Part shown: positions 51,400 through 59,589 of the stretch, piece after piece | Position numbering within the stretch: the first letter of the stretch is position 1 | How the letters are laid out: each line of letters begins with the position of its first letter | DNA from: CAYQVO01 sp964421085 | GTDB lineage: Bacteria; Bdellovibrionota_C; UBA2361; CAYQVO01 | Reading direction: 5' to 3' | DNA: 64,000 bases | Assembly (NCBI GenBank): GCA_964421085.1 | Contig: CAYQVO010000007.1 | Location: forward strand, 55,386-119,385 | Made by a program: the position numbers and the translations under genes | The notes under the pieces: model-generated | The model's database searches: none | Told to the model about the DNA's origin: nothing | The model's input: only the letters and a program-made list of their open reading frames with translations

Positions 51400-52170
51400 G
51401 TGAAAGTGAATGATTTCTGCATTCGCGTTATTCCCTGCCTTGATACCCGTGAAGGGCGTGTCGTCAAAGGCGTGCAGTTCGAAAACCTTCAGGATGCAGG
51501 CGATCCCGTCGAACTTGCGGCCCGGTATGCCGACGAAGGCGCGGACGAGCTTGTGGTTCTGGATATATCGGCGACTATTGAAGCCCGCCGCAACAGGGTT
51601 GAAACGGTCCGTGCTGTCCGCCGCGTTCTTTCGATCCCCCTGACCGTCGGAGGCGGAATAAAGACAGTGGACGATGTTGAAGCTCTGCTTGATGCAGGGG
51701 CGGACAAAGTGTCCCTCAATTCTGCCCCTGTGTTCAATCCCGGCATACTTTCTGATATCGCATCGCGGTTCGGAAGGCAGTGCACCGTTCTTGCGATCGA
51801 TGCGGCGGGTGCCGCCTCCGGGAAGTGGACTGTATATACCCACTCCGGCACAAAAGCAGCTGATTCTCTTGATGCGCTTGAGTGGGGAAAGACGGCGGCG
51901 GGTCTGGGAGCAGGAGAGGTTCTTCTTACGAGCCGGGATCGGGACGGGACCCGGTCGGGGTATGACATCGATCTGCTCAGTGCCATGACTCGCGCCGTAT
52001 CTGTGCCGGTGATCGCGTCGGGAGGTGCATGGGAGCTCTCCGATTTTGTCGCGGCAGCCGGGGCCGGCGCCGCCGGGCTGCTTGCCGCGTCAGTTCTCCA
52101 TTTTCAGAAGTTGAGGATAAAAGATATAAAGAATGCGCTCAAAGCAGAAGGCTTTCAGGTGGGACTATGA
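51400..52170 (+). CDS. hisF: Imidazole glycerol phosphate synthase cyclase subunit
   Basis: Protein of 256 residues starting with GTG at 51400, six bases after hisG. It is the TIM barrel that uses ammonia to make imidazole glycerol phosphate and AICAR. Catalytic Asp15 (IRVIPCLDTREGRVVKG) and Asp134 (VLAIDAAG) are present, as are LDISATIEARRNRVE and GEVLLTSRDRDGTRSGYDI. HisF normally receives ammonia from the glutaminase HisH, which I cannot find in the window. The stop overlaps the next start (ATGA). Confidence 0.96.
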   Translation: MKVNDFCIRVIPCLDTREGRVVKGVQFENLQDAGDPVELAARYADEGADELVVLDISATIEARRNRVETVRAVRRVLSIPLTVGGGIKTVDDVEALLDAGADKVSLNSAPVFNPGILSDIASRFGRQCTVLAIDAAGAASGKWTVYTHSGTKAADSLDALEWGKTAAGLGAGEVLLTSRDRDGTRSGYDIDLLSAMTRAVSVPVIASGGAWELSDFVAAAGAGAAGLLAASVLHFQKLRIKDIKNALKAEGFQVGL

Positions 52171-53423
52171 TTATTCCTTCGATTGATCTTCAGAACAGAA
52201 GAGCCGTTCAGCTCGTAGGCGGCGAGAAACTCGCAATCGATGCCGGTGACCCTTTACCAATCGCTGAAAACTTTGCTCTGGCGGGTGAAATAGCGGTGAT
52301 TGATCTTGATGCCGCCATGGGAAAGGGAAACAGCAGCGATGTGATCAGAGGACTTGTTGGAAAGGTGAGGTGCCGTGTCGGTGGTGGTATTCGTGATTAC
52401 GAAACTGCCAGGATGTGGCTTGATGCGGGCGCAGAGAAAATAATCGTGGGCACTGCCGCTGATCCGGAATTTCTGTCGAAATTTCCCCGCGAGAGGCTCG
52501 TTGCGGCTCTTGACGCAAGGGATGGCGATGTATGCGTCGAAGGCTGGCAGAAGAAAACAGGTCTGCGGGTCGAAGACAGGCTGAAAGAGCTCCGCGATTA
52601 TGTCGGTGGTTTCCTCGTGACGTTCATTGAACGTGAAGGAAGAATGGGAGGAATTGATCTCCGGCAGGTCGAAGAACTCGCCGGGCTTGCGGGAAAAGCG
52701 CGCCTTACAGCGGCAGGCGGGGTTGCTGCGGCAGAGGAAATCGCAGCCCTTGACGCCATGGGAGTTGATGCGCAGGTCGGAATGGCGCTCTATTCCGGCC
52801 GGCTCGGTCTTGCCGACGCGATTGCAGCACCACTGACAAGAGAGACGCCGGGAGGCCTCTGGCCGACGATTGTTTCCGATATCCGCGGAGTCACTCTTGG
52901 GCTTGCATGGTCGAATGTGGAGAGCATCCGGGAAGCGGTCCGCCTGCGACGCGGCGTATACTTCTCACGAAAAAGAGGATTGTGGCTCAAAGGTGAAACA
53001 TCGGGAAACATCCAGATTCTCCGGGAAATCCGGCTTGATTGCGATCGAGACACTGTTCAGTTCATTGTGGAGCAGCAGGGGGCCGGGTTCTGCCACAATG
53101 ACACCTACACATGTTTCGGAAAATCTTCTGGCATCACGTCCCTGTGGCGTACTATCCTTCAGCGAAAGGCGGATGCGCCCGAAGGTTCTTATACGCGGAG
53201 GCTGCTGACCGATCCGGAACTGTTGAACAGCAAGATTGCCGAGGAAGCGCGGGAACTCATAGAGGCGGAGGACATGGCGGCGACAGCATACGAAGCTTCC
53301 GATCTCCTCTACTTTGTCCTCGTCAAGCTTGCGAAGGAAGGGATTGATCTTGCCGATGTTGAAAGAGAGCTTTCGATGAGAGCACTGAAGGTCACACGTC
53401 GGGGAGGGGAAGCGAAGAAATGA
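52167..53423 (+). CDS. hisA-hisI-hisE: Trifunctional HisA-HisI-HisE fusion
   Basis: Protein of 418 residues from ATG 52167. Residues 1-222 are HisA, the ProFAR isomerase barrel (MIIPSIDLQNRRAVQLVGGE with Asp7, and AALDARDG with Asp116). Residues about 228-320 are the phosphoribosyl-AMP cyclohydrolase HisI: GLWLKGETSGNIQ, DCDRD for Mg, and zinc Cys292, Cys309 and Cys316. Residues about 325-408 are phosphoribosyl-ATP pyrophosphatase HisE (LLNSKIAEEARELIEAED, YEASDLLYFVLVKLAKEG). Three steps on one chain, in the order isomerase-cyclohydrolase-pyrophosphatase, which is not the pathway order. The normal HisI-HisE pair is thus added to the back of HisA. No stop or frameshift interrupts it. Confidence 0.93.
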   Translation: MIIPSIDLQNRRAVQLVGGEKLAIDAGDPLPIAENFALAGEIAVIDLDAAMGKGNSSDVIRGLVGKVRCRVGGGIRDYETARMWLDAGAEKIIVGTAADPEFLSKFPRERLVAALDARDGDVCVEGWQKKTGLRVEDRLKELRDYVGGFLVTFIEREGRMGGIDLRQVEELAGLAGKARLTAAGGVAAAEEIAALDAMGVDAQVGMALYSGRLGLADAIAAPLTRETPGGLWPTIVSDIRGVTLGLAWSNVESIREAVRLRRGVYFSRKRGLWLKGETSGNIQILREIRLDCDRDTVQFIVEQQGAGFCHNDTYTCFGKSSGITSLWRTILQRKADAPEGSYTRRLLTDPELLNSKIAEEARELIEAEDMAATAYEASDLLYFVLVKLAKEGIDLADVERELSMRALKVTRRGGEAKK

Positions 53424-54681
53424 GGAAAGTACTTCATCCATCCGAAAATGAGTATGCCGGGCTGAGCCGGCGTCCTGCCATCAAGGAGGAGAAGCTTTTT
53501 CCGCTTGTTCAGGCGATTATCGACGATGTGAGAAAACGGGGCGACGAGGCGATCCGGAGCTACACCCGGCGGTTCGACGGCGTAAAGCTGAAAAACATGA
53601 GGGTTGCGGAGGAGGAGTTTCTGGCCGCTGAACCGCTTGTCTCTGAAAAGCTCAAAGCGGCCGTTTCAACCGCGCGCGAAACGATCGCAAAATTTCACGA
53701 AGCCCAGAAGATCCGCGAAGAGATTGTCAAAACAGCTCCCGGTGTTTCCTGCTGGAGAAGATCTCTCCCGATTGAAAAGATAGGTCTTTATGCGCCGGCC
53801 GGATCGGCTCCTCTCTTTTCGACATTTCTGATGCTTGCTGTTCCTGCGACCATCGCAGGATGCCGTGAGATCGTGGTGTGTACGCCGCCCGGCAGGGATG
53901 GGCGCGCGGATCCCGTAGTGCTTTACCTGGCAAAACTTCTCGGCATCAGCCAGGTATTCAAAGTGGGCGGCGCCCAGGCAATTGCAGCTCTTGGTTTCGG
54001 CACACAGACCATTCCGGCTGTTTACAAGATATGCGGGCCCGGAAACCAGTATGTAACTGCTGCCAAGCGGCTGATGCGTGAGCACGCCATGGTGGAGATA
54101 GATATTGTGTCGGGACCTTCAGAAGTTCTGGTTGTTGCGGACGNNNNNNNNNNCTGATTGCTCAGGCGGAACACAACCCGGACAGCCAGGCGATGCTGGT
54201 GAGTTCATCAGAAGAAGTTGTTGATGCGATACTGGAGGAGGTGGCTGTCCAGCTTGAGGATCTTCCGAGAAAGGACATCGCCTCGCAGAGTCTTGCCAAT
54301 GGTCTTGCCATAGTTACCACTTCAATCGACGAAGCAATCGAGTTCTCCAATGCATATGCGCCTGAGCATCTTATCCTCGCTGTGAAAAAGCCGGCTGAAC
54401 TATCCGGGAAAGTGAGAAATGCCGGTTCAGTTTTCCTGGGATTGTATTCTCCCGAGTCGGCAGGCGATTATGCGTCGGGAACGAATCACTGCCTTCCTAC
54501 ACTGGGCTTTGCCCGGGTTTCGGGGGGAGTATCGCTTGACACCTTTGTGAAGAAGGTTACATTTCAGCAACTCACGCGGGAAGGACTCAAGGAGATCTCA
54601 TCTGCCATCTGCGAGATGGCAGGTGCGGAAGGGCTCGTTGGACACAGCCGGGCGGTAGCAGTCCGACTTAAAGAAGAGTGA
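53420..54681 (+). CDS. hisD: Histidinol dehydrogenase, interrupted by an assembly gap
   Basis: About 420-430 residues when complete. The ATG overlaps the previous stop (ATGA). It performs the last two oxidations, histidinol to histidine, with zinc and NAD. Before the gap: IGLYAPAGSAPLFSTFLMLAVPATIAGC, VFKVGGAQAIAALGFGT and ICGPGNQYVTAAKRL, then SGPSEVLVVAD. After it: LIAQAEHNPDSQA (zinc Gln and His), YAPEHL (catalytic Glu-His) and SAGDYASGTNHCLPT. Family sequences have about ten to twelve residues between VVAD and AQAEH, so some 33 bases are missing, not ten. Confidence 0.96.
54144..54153. other. Assembly gap (10 N) inside hisD
   Basis: Ten N bases, with a frame change across them. Comparison with the HisD family suggests roughly 30-36 bases are missing. 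Confidence 0.95.
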
Positions 54682-54688
54682 AAGCAGC

Positions 54689-56332
54689 ATGGCGTTCGAT
54701 TTATCAAAGCTCCTCAGGGAAAACGTGCGAAGTCTCGTTCCATATTCTTCGGCCCGCACGGAGTTTTCAGGAAAGGGGGAGGTATTTCTCGACGCTAATG
54801 AAAGCCCGTATCAATGGGGAGAAAGCGGGGCATCCTGGAACCGGTATCCCGACCCTCTTCAGAAGAAACTCAGGGCGAAGATCGCGGAATACCGGCGGGT
54901 CGAGCCTTCCTGCGTCTTTGCTGCAAACGGAAGCGATGAAGCAATTGATCTGCTTATCAGAGCGGTCTGCAGGCCGGGAATCGACCGGGTTCTGACGTTC
55001 AAGCCCAGTTATGGAATGTATGACGTCGCCGCTCATATAAATGACGCGGCAGTTGACAAAGTTCCGCTTGATGGAGATTTCGAGCTGAACACCGCATCGC
55101 TTCTTTCCGCAGTAACCCCCGAAACAAAAGTTATTTTTCTGTGTTCTCCAAATAACCCGACGGGCGGGACTGTCGGGAAAAAGGATCTGGAAAAAATTCT
55201 GCGAAGCTTTGAAGGGCTTGTTGTGCTTGACGAGGCTTATGTCGACTTTTCGATTAAAGGCACTCTTCTCGGAATTCTGCCTGAGTATCCGAATCTTGTG
55301 ATTCTCCAGACTCTCTCCAAAGCCTGGGGCGCCGCCGGGGTGCGCGTGGGAATGCTTTTCGGATCGAGGGAGCTCGTTTCGGTGCTCGACAAAATGAAGA
55401 GCCCTTACAACATGAGCGATGTAAACCAGCAGGCCGCGATAAAGGTGCTTTCACACTGGAGGCGGAAAGAGCAGAACGTAAGAATAACAATCCAGGAACG
55501 TGAGCGGCTCGAGAAGGAACTTCCTGAAACGGGCCTGGTTGAAAATGTTTTCCCGTCCGAGGCGAATTTCCTTCTTGTGCGGCTGGCGGAGGATGCTGCC
55601 GGGATATACGGGGAACTGCTGAAGCAGGGAATAGTCGTACGCAACCGGTCATCGGAGTTCGGCTGTGGAAACTGTGTCAGGATCACAGTCGGCACGCCTG
55701 AAGAAAACGGCAGACTCCTTGCGGCACTGCGGGATCTCAGCGCTGGAAATTCTGCGGCGTGTGTTCCGGCGGAAGCGCCGAGAATTTCGGAAGTCTCGCG
55801 ATCTACAAAAGAGACCAGCGTTTATGTGAAGCTCAACCTCGACGGGGAGGGAAAATCTTCCATCTGCTCAAAGCTCCCATTCCTCAATCATATGCTCGAA
55901 CTGTTTGCTTTTCATTCAGGGTTCGACCTCTCTCTTGATCTCGAAGGGGATATCGAAGTGGACTCGCATCACTCCATCGAGGACGCCGCACTTTGCCTTG
56001 GCGACGCGTTCAAAAAAGCAGTCGGAACCAAGGAGGGCATCGAACGGTACGGGTACGTCCTTCCGATGGACGAGGCACTTGCTTACGCGGCTATTGATCT
56101 CTCGGGACGGCCCGAGTTTGTGCTCGAAGGGACTCCTCCGTCACAGGAGTTCAGGCATTTTTTCAAATCATTCTCTGATGCAGCCCAGTGCACGCTGCAT
56201 GTCAGTGTGAAGGGTGAAAATGACCACCATGTGATTGAGGCGGCCTTCAAGGCATTTGGACGCGCGCTCGGAGCTGCCGTAAGGAAAGACCCGCGGCACC
56301 AGATTCTGCCGAGTACGAAGGGAATCTTGTGA
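54689..56332 (+). CDS. hisC-hisB: HisC-HisB fusion: histidinol-phosphate aminotransferase and IGP dehydratase
   Basis: Protein of 547 residues without a break. Residues 1-350 are HisC: FLDANESPYQWG, CSPNNPTGGTV, VVLDEAYVDF and LQTLSKAWGAAGVRVG with the PLP lysine Lys211. Residues about 369-547 are the imidazoleglycerol-phosphate dehydratase (the HisB C-terminal type): RSTKETSVYVKLNLDGEG, LPFLNHMLELF (His401), DSHHSIEDAA and GENDHHVIEAAFKAFGRAL. The usual FFDHM reads FLNHM. The two enzymes catalyse successive steps (IGP to imidazole acetol phosphate to histidinol phosphate), so channelling is conceivable. The linker (351-368) is short and Ala/Pro-rich. Last gene of the operon. Confidence 0.93.
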   Translation: MAFDLSKLLRENVRSLVPYSSARTEFSGKGEVFLDANESPYQWGESGASWNRYPDPLQKKLRAKIAEYRRVEPSCVFAANGSDEAIDLLIRAVCRPGIDRVLTFKPSYGMYDVAAHINDAAVDKVPLDGDFELNTASLLSAVTPETKVIFLCSPNNPTGGTVGKKDLEKILRSFEGLVVLDEAYVDFSIKGTLLGILPEYPNLVILQTLSKAWGAAGVRVGMLFGSRELVSVLDKMKSPYNMSDVNQQAAIKVLSHWRRKEQNVRITIQERERLEKELPETGLVENVFPSEANFLLVRLAEDAAGIYGELLKQGIVVRNRSSEFGCGNCVRITVGTPEENGRLLAALRDLSAGNSAACVPAEAPRISEVSRSTKETSVYVKLNLDGEGKSSICSKLPFLNHMLELFAFHSGFDLSLDLEGDIEVDSHHSIEDAALCLGDAFKKAVGTKEGIERYGYVLPMDEALAYAAIDLSGRPEFVLEGTPPSQEFRHFFKSFSDAAQCTLHVSVKGENDHHVIEAAFKAFGRALGAAVRKDPRHQILPSTKGIL

Positions 56333-56558
56333 GATATTCTGTTATGACCGCCTCTTCCTCCAGGCGATCCCGGATTGTCCCTTCGAGGTAATATTTCATC
56401 TTCAGGCTTCTTCGAGCGGAGAAAAGCGAAGGTGCTTCCTCTGCATCCTCACAGAGAGTGGTGGAAAAGTCTGCCGCAGGGCTTTTTTCGCGGGAGGGGT
56501 CATATTATCTCGTACATTTACGAACCTGGCCTGCCCGATCTCTTCCCATCCCTGCCTG

Positions 56559-57389
56559 TTACATCATCCGCCACATCTGCTGAAAGAGCTTCCTCTGGTT
56601 TGCCGCAAAGACTGGATCTTTTATCTGAAATGCATAGTGCGGCTTCTGCCTGGTCATGATGGAAACTATATAGTCCCCGACTACCCATATAGTGGACGAA
56701 AACTGCGCCTCGCGCGGCATTGTCTTTATCTGCCGGCGCGCCACCTTCCCTGCCAGACTTTTCTCTGTGGCAGATTCGTTTGAAAGGAGGAGAATACGTT
56801 CATTCGGCAGCATCATGCTCCAGTAGAAATTGAGCCACTTTCGGTAGGACTCGACAAAGTGATGGTCCTGGTATCCCCAATACGTCAGGTCGAAAAATGA
56901 CGCGCTCCTCTGCCATTCAGCGCAGTTGTTAAACAGCATTTTTTCCACCTCATCCCTTCCCTCGAAAAACTGCAGCTGCGGTATGCTGAAGTTTTCACGC
57001 CTCAAGAACGGCGCAAGAAGTTTGCGCGCCTCCTCAGCGGCACTCTTTTTTCTCTGTAGAGTTTTCTGCCATGACGCTTCTTCATCAGCCACCATCGATA
57101 TGAGAGCTTCGGGTTCCCCCGCTATGTAGTATGTGAGATTGCCAGAGCGTTGAGACGCCACGAGGCCGTGCTTTGTCAGGCTCTCCAGCGCGAAATACGC
57201 AGTCGACCGCGGAAGTTTGATTTTCTTTGCGACGACAGAAGCTGACGCCTTGCCGAGCTCGGCAACAGTTAAAAGCGCCTTGATTTCGTTTCCGCTCAGT
57301 CCAACCTCTCGAAGTTGTTCCTCAATCATGTCCAATTTCTGCCCAAATGCTTTCGGCAGTATATTATATTGATTTGACAACTGTTTCAA
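56559..57389 (-). CDS. TrmB-like transcriptional regulator
   Basis: Protein of 276 residues from a TTG start at 57389; an ATG at 57329 (MIEEQLREVG) is a good alternative. A winged helix at about residues 28-85 (GLSGNEIKALLTVAELGKASASVVAKKI, PRSTAYFALESLTKHGLV) binds DNA, then a coiled helix (LQRKKSAAEEARKLLAPFL) and an effector domain with FFEGRDEVEKMLFNN, typical of the TrmB family. Such proteins control sugar or amino-acid uptake. The divergent substrate-binding protein is the likely target, and the shared upstream region is about 90-150 bases. Confidence 0.83.
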   Translation of the reverse strand: MKQLSNQYNILPKAFGQKLDMIEEQLREVGLSGNEIKALLTVAELGKASASVVAKKIKLPRSTAYFALESLTKHGLVASQRSGNLTYYIAGEPEALISMVADEEASWQKTLQRKKSAAEEARKLLAPFLRRENFSIPQLQFFEGRDEVEKMLFNNCAEWQRSASFFDLTYWGYQDHHFVESYRKWLNFYWSMMLPNERILLLSNESATEKSLAGKVARRQIKTMPREAQFSSTIWVVGDYIVSIMTRQKPHYAFQIKDPVFAANQRKLFQQMWRMM

Positions 57390-57401
57390 GGTTTTTATTC
57401 A
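57374..57401 (+). promoter_or_regulatory. Candidate promoter for the substrate-binding protein gene
   Basis: TTGACA (57374-57379), a perfect -35 box, is followed 16 bases on by TATTCA (57396-57401), four of six to the -10 box. It lies in the divergent region between the TrmB-like regulator and the transport gene. Confidence 0.4.
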
Positions 57402-57476
57402 TGTTTGCCTGGTCACAATTGATTACCCTGCGGGAACCTCTAAGATTCCAATGAATGAAAAAGGAGAGCGTTTCCA

Positions 57477-58571
57477 ATGAAGAAATCAGGATTATCAGTT
57501 ATCGCAGCAGTCGCAATCGTCATCTCCGCCTTGTCGAGTGTTAAAACCGAAGACCATGCAATTCGAATCGGATTGATGGCGTGTCTGAGCGCCGAATGCG
57601 CTGAATGGGGCAGGAACTCACAGAAGGGTGTTGAGCTGGCAGCGGAAGAAATAAATGCAGCGGGGGGAATTTCGGGGAGGAAAATAGAAATATCAGTACA
57701 GGACAGTCAGGACACTGTCCCTGCTTCAACAGTTGCGGCTTACAAGGCGCTTGCGCTCGATCCGGCTGTTAATTTCATCATTGGACCTAACTGGACTGCA
57801 GGGGCAATGAGCGTCGCCCCTTTAATCAAAGCGCGGAGAGATCACATCGTGGTCTCTCCTTCCGTCGGAATTCGTGAGTTCAATGAAACAGCTGATAACA
57901 TCTTCAACATCTGGCCCCATGACGAGATTGCCACAAGAAAACTCGCGGAGTTTGCGCTCGAGAAGGGCTGGAAGAAAGCAGCTGTCTTCAGCAGCCAGGA
58001 CCCGTGGTGCAGGACTCAGAGTGACATCTTCCAGGAGGAGTACAGGAAGCTGGGCGGGACTATCGCGACAGCGGTCGAACCTACTCCTTCCACCCGCGAT
58101 CTGCGTGCAGAAGCATTGAAGATAAAGACAGCCCGGGCTGACGTTATTTTCATGGCGAATTACCAGATGGATCCGTTTGCAAGGGAACTCAGAAATCTCC
58201 AGGTTGAAACGCCTAAGCTTGCAATCCTCATGTACAAGGACCGGGTTATTGCCGCGCAGGGAGCGCTTGAAGACACAATATTTGCTGCATTCGAGTCGGC
58301 CGCGGTGTCCTTCAAAGATTCTTACAGGAAAAGGTATTCCGAGGATCCCGGCATCCCCGCGGATACCGCATACGATGCGACCAGGCTCCTCGCGGCTGCC
58401 ATCGGTCGAGTGGGCGCCGATCCTGAAAAAGTGAAATATGAGCTCTTGAACACAAGAGACTTTGCGGGAGCTTCCGGGACGTTCTCGGTAGATGAGAAAG
58501 GCGGTGTCAACAAGAAACCGGTGCTGTGGCAGGTGAAAGGCCTGGAGTATCGGAGGGTGATGGCGTATTAG
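57477..58571 (+). CDS. ABC transporter substrate-binding protein (LivK-like)
   Basis: Protein of 364 residues with a signal peptide (SVIAAVAIVISALSSV), no lipobox. Type I periplasmic binding fold of the branched-chain amino acid group: IRIGLMACLSAECAEWGRNSQKGVELAAEEINAAGGISG, NFIIGPNWTAGAMSVAPLIKA, VVSPSVGIREFNETADNIFN, PWCRTQSDIFQEEYRKLGGTI. It binds an amino acid, amide or aromatic compound in the periplasm. No permease or ATPase gene is next to it, so the partner proteins must be elsewhere. Divergent from a TrmB-like regulator. Confidence 0.9.
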   Translation: MKKSGLSVIAAVAIVISALSSVKTEDHAIRIGLMACLSAECAEWGRNSQKGVELAAEEINAAGGISGRKIEISVQDSQDTVPASTVAAYKALALDPAVNFIIGPNWTAGAMSVAPLIKARRDHIVVSPSVGIREFNETADNIFNIWPHDEIATRKLAEFALEKGWKKAAVFSSQDPWCRTQSDIFQEEYRKLGGTIATAVEPTPSTRDLRAEALKIKTARADVIFMANYQMDPFARELRNLQVETPKLAILMYKDRVIAAQGALEDTIFAAFESAAVSFKDSYRKRYSEDPGIPADTAYDATRLLAAAIGRVGADPEKVKYELLNTRDFAGASGTFSVDEKGGVNKKPVLWQVKGLEYRRVMAY

Positions 58572-58657
58572 CGGTCCAAGTGGAGTGCGAACCTCCGGCA
58601 TCACCCCGCGCATCTGAATCAATCTGATAATTCTTCCGGTTTTTGCGGAATGATAAC

Positions 58658-59476
58658 ATGGCGCTCCCCTCTCACATTGCTGTTCTTCTGTCGCTGCTTT
58701 TCATCGCCGGCTGCGGCGGCGGTGCTGGAAGCCCGGTCAAAACCAGTGGCGCTCTTGATTTCATGGTGGAAACAGAATGGACGAACTCCACCAGAAGCAT
58801 GGAGAAAAAAATCCGGCGGCCTCGCAGTTTACATGATCACTCCCTCCGGGACGTACTTCTCCTCAACGCAGATGGAAAACGCGGCGCCTGATGTCCACTT
58901 TCGGATCGCAGGCAACACAATAGCCTTCACATCAGCTTTGACATCGATAACAAGCCCGCTCCCCATTCGTGCAGGAACATCTGATAGATCGGAACGGTCT
59001 CTCAGCGACTTCCGCACCTTATCCTGGAACTGACGTTGAAGTTCCTGAGCCTTATGTTCCCGGCAGCTTTCTGATAAACGGCGATCTTTACGAGGATACG
59101 ACGGAAGACAATATTTCGGTGCATGTGGCCGAGGGGAATATTAGATCGAGTCCGGCCGATCTCGCGATGTGGATCCGGCTCCCTGTAAAGGGCGAGGCCG
59201 GACTTACAAAAGAAAGTGTCGATACAATTACACAATGCGTCTCTCATACTTCACCGGTAAGCTGCTGCGGGCTCGGAATCTCCCGGGTGACTGCTCCGAA
59301 GAATGNNNNNNNNNNACGGAGCGACAGCCGGGTATCTTTCGCTCATGATGCACGACCCCGAGACGGATATTACGACGATAGTTTTGACGAATCTTCTGAA
59401 CTGCGACGCAACGACCACCCAGCTCAGGTTTCTTCAGGAAGTGAGGGCAAAGGCATACGGGCCGCCGGGTTATTAA
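58658..59476 (+). pseudogene. Decayed beta-lactamase-family serine hydrolase (lipoprotein)
   Basis: Pieces of one gene occur in three frames. The lipoprotein start (MALPSHIAVLLSLLFIAGCGGG) is in frame 58658. Next, MITPSGTYFSS and HFRIAGNTIAFTSA continue in another frame, where the SxxK catalytic site (normally ASNTKTF-like) has become AGNTIAF. The middle part with the YxN motif is deleted. The tail resumes with PYVPGSFLINGDLYEDTTEDNIS and AEGNIRSSPADLAMWIRL, then, past the N run, GYLSLMMHDPETDITTIVLTN to TAA 59474-59476. Both catalytic residues are lost, so it is not functional. Confidence 0.75.
59306..59315. other. Assembly gap (10 N) in the serine-hydrolase remnant
   Basis: Ten N bases; the reading frame differs on the two sides, so the size is probably arbitrary. 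Confidence 0.95.
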
Positions 59477-59589
59477 ACCCTCTAAGGGTGCTGCGTCGTC
59501 AAAAACACCCAGGCGGCAGCACTTGTCGTTACAGCGGTAGATTCGAAAAGGTGACAGATGTCCCCGCCGCAGATCTCAGTTTCATCCCC

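Noticed and set aside
56333..56558. Possible small gene or remnant after the his operon
   Set aside because: A plus-strand open stretch lacks a start with a ribosome site and any family motif. I see nothing else in these 226 bases.
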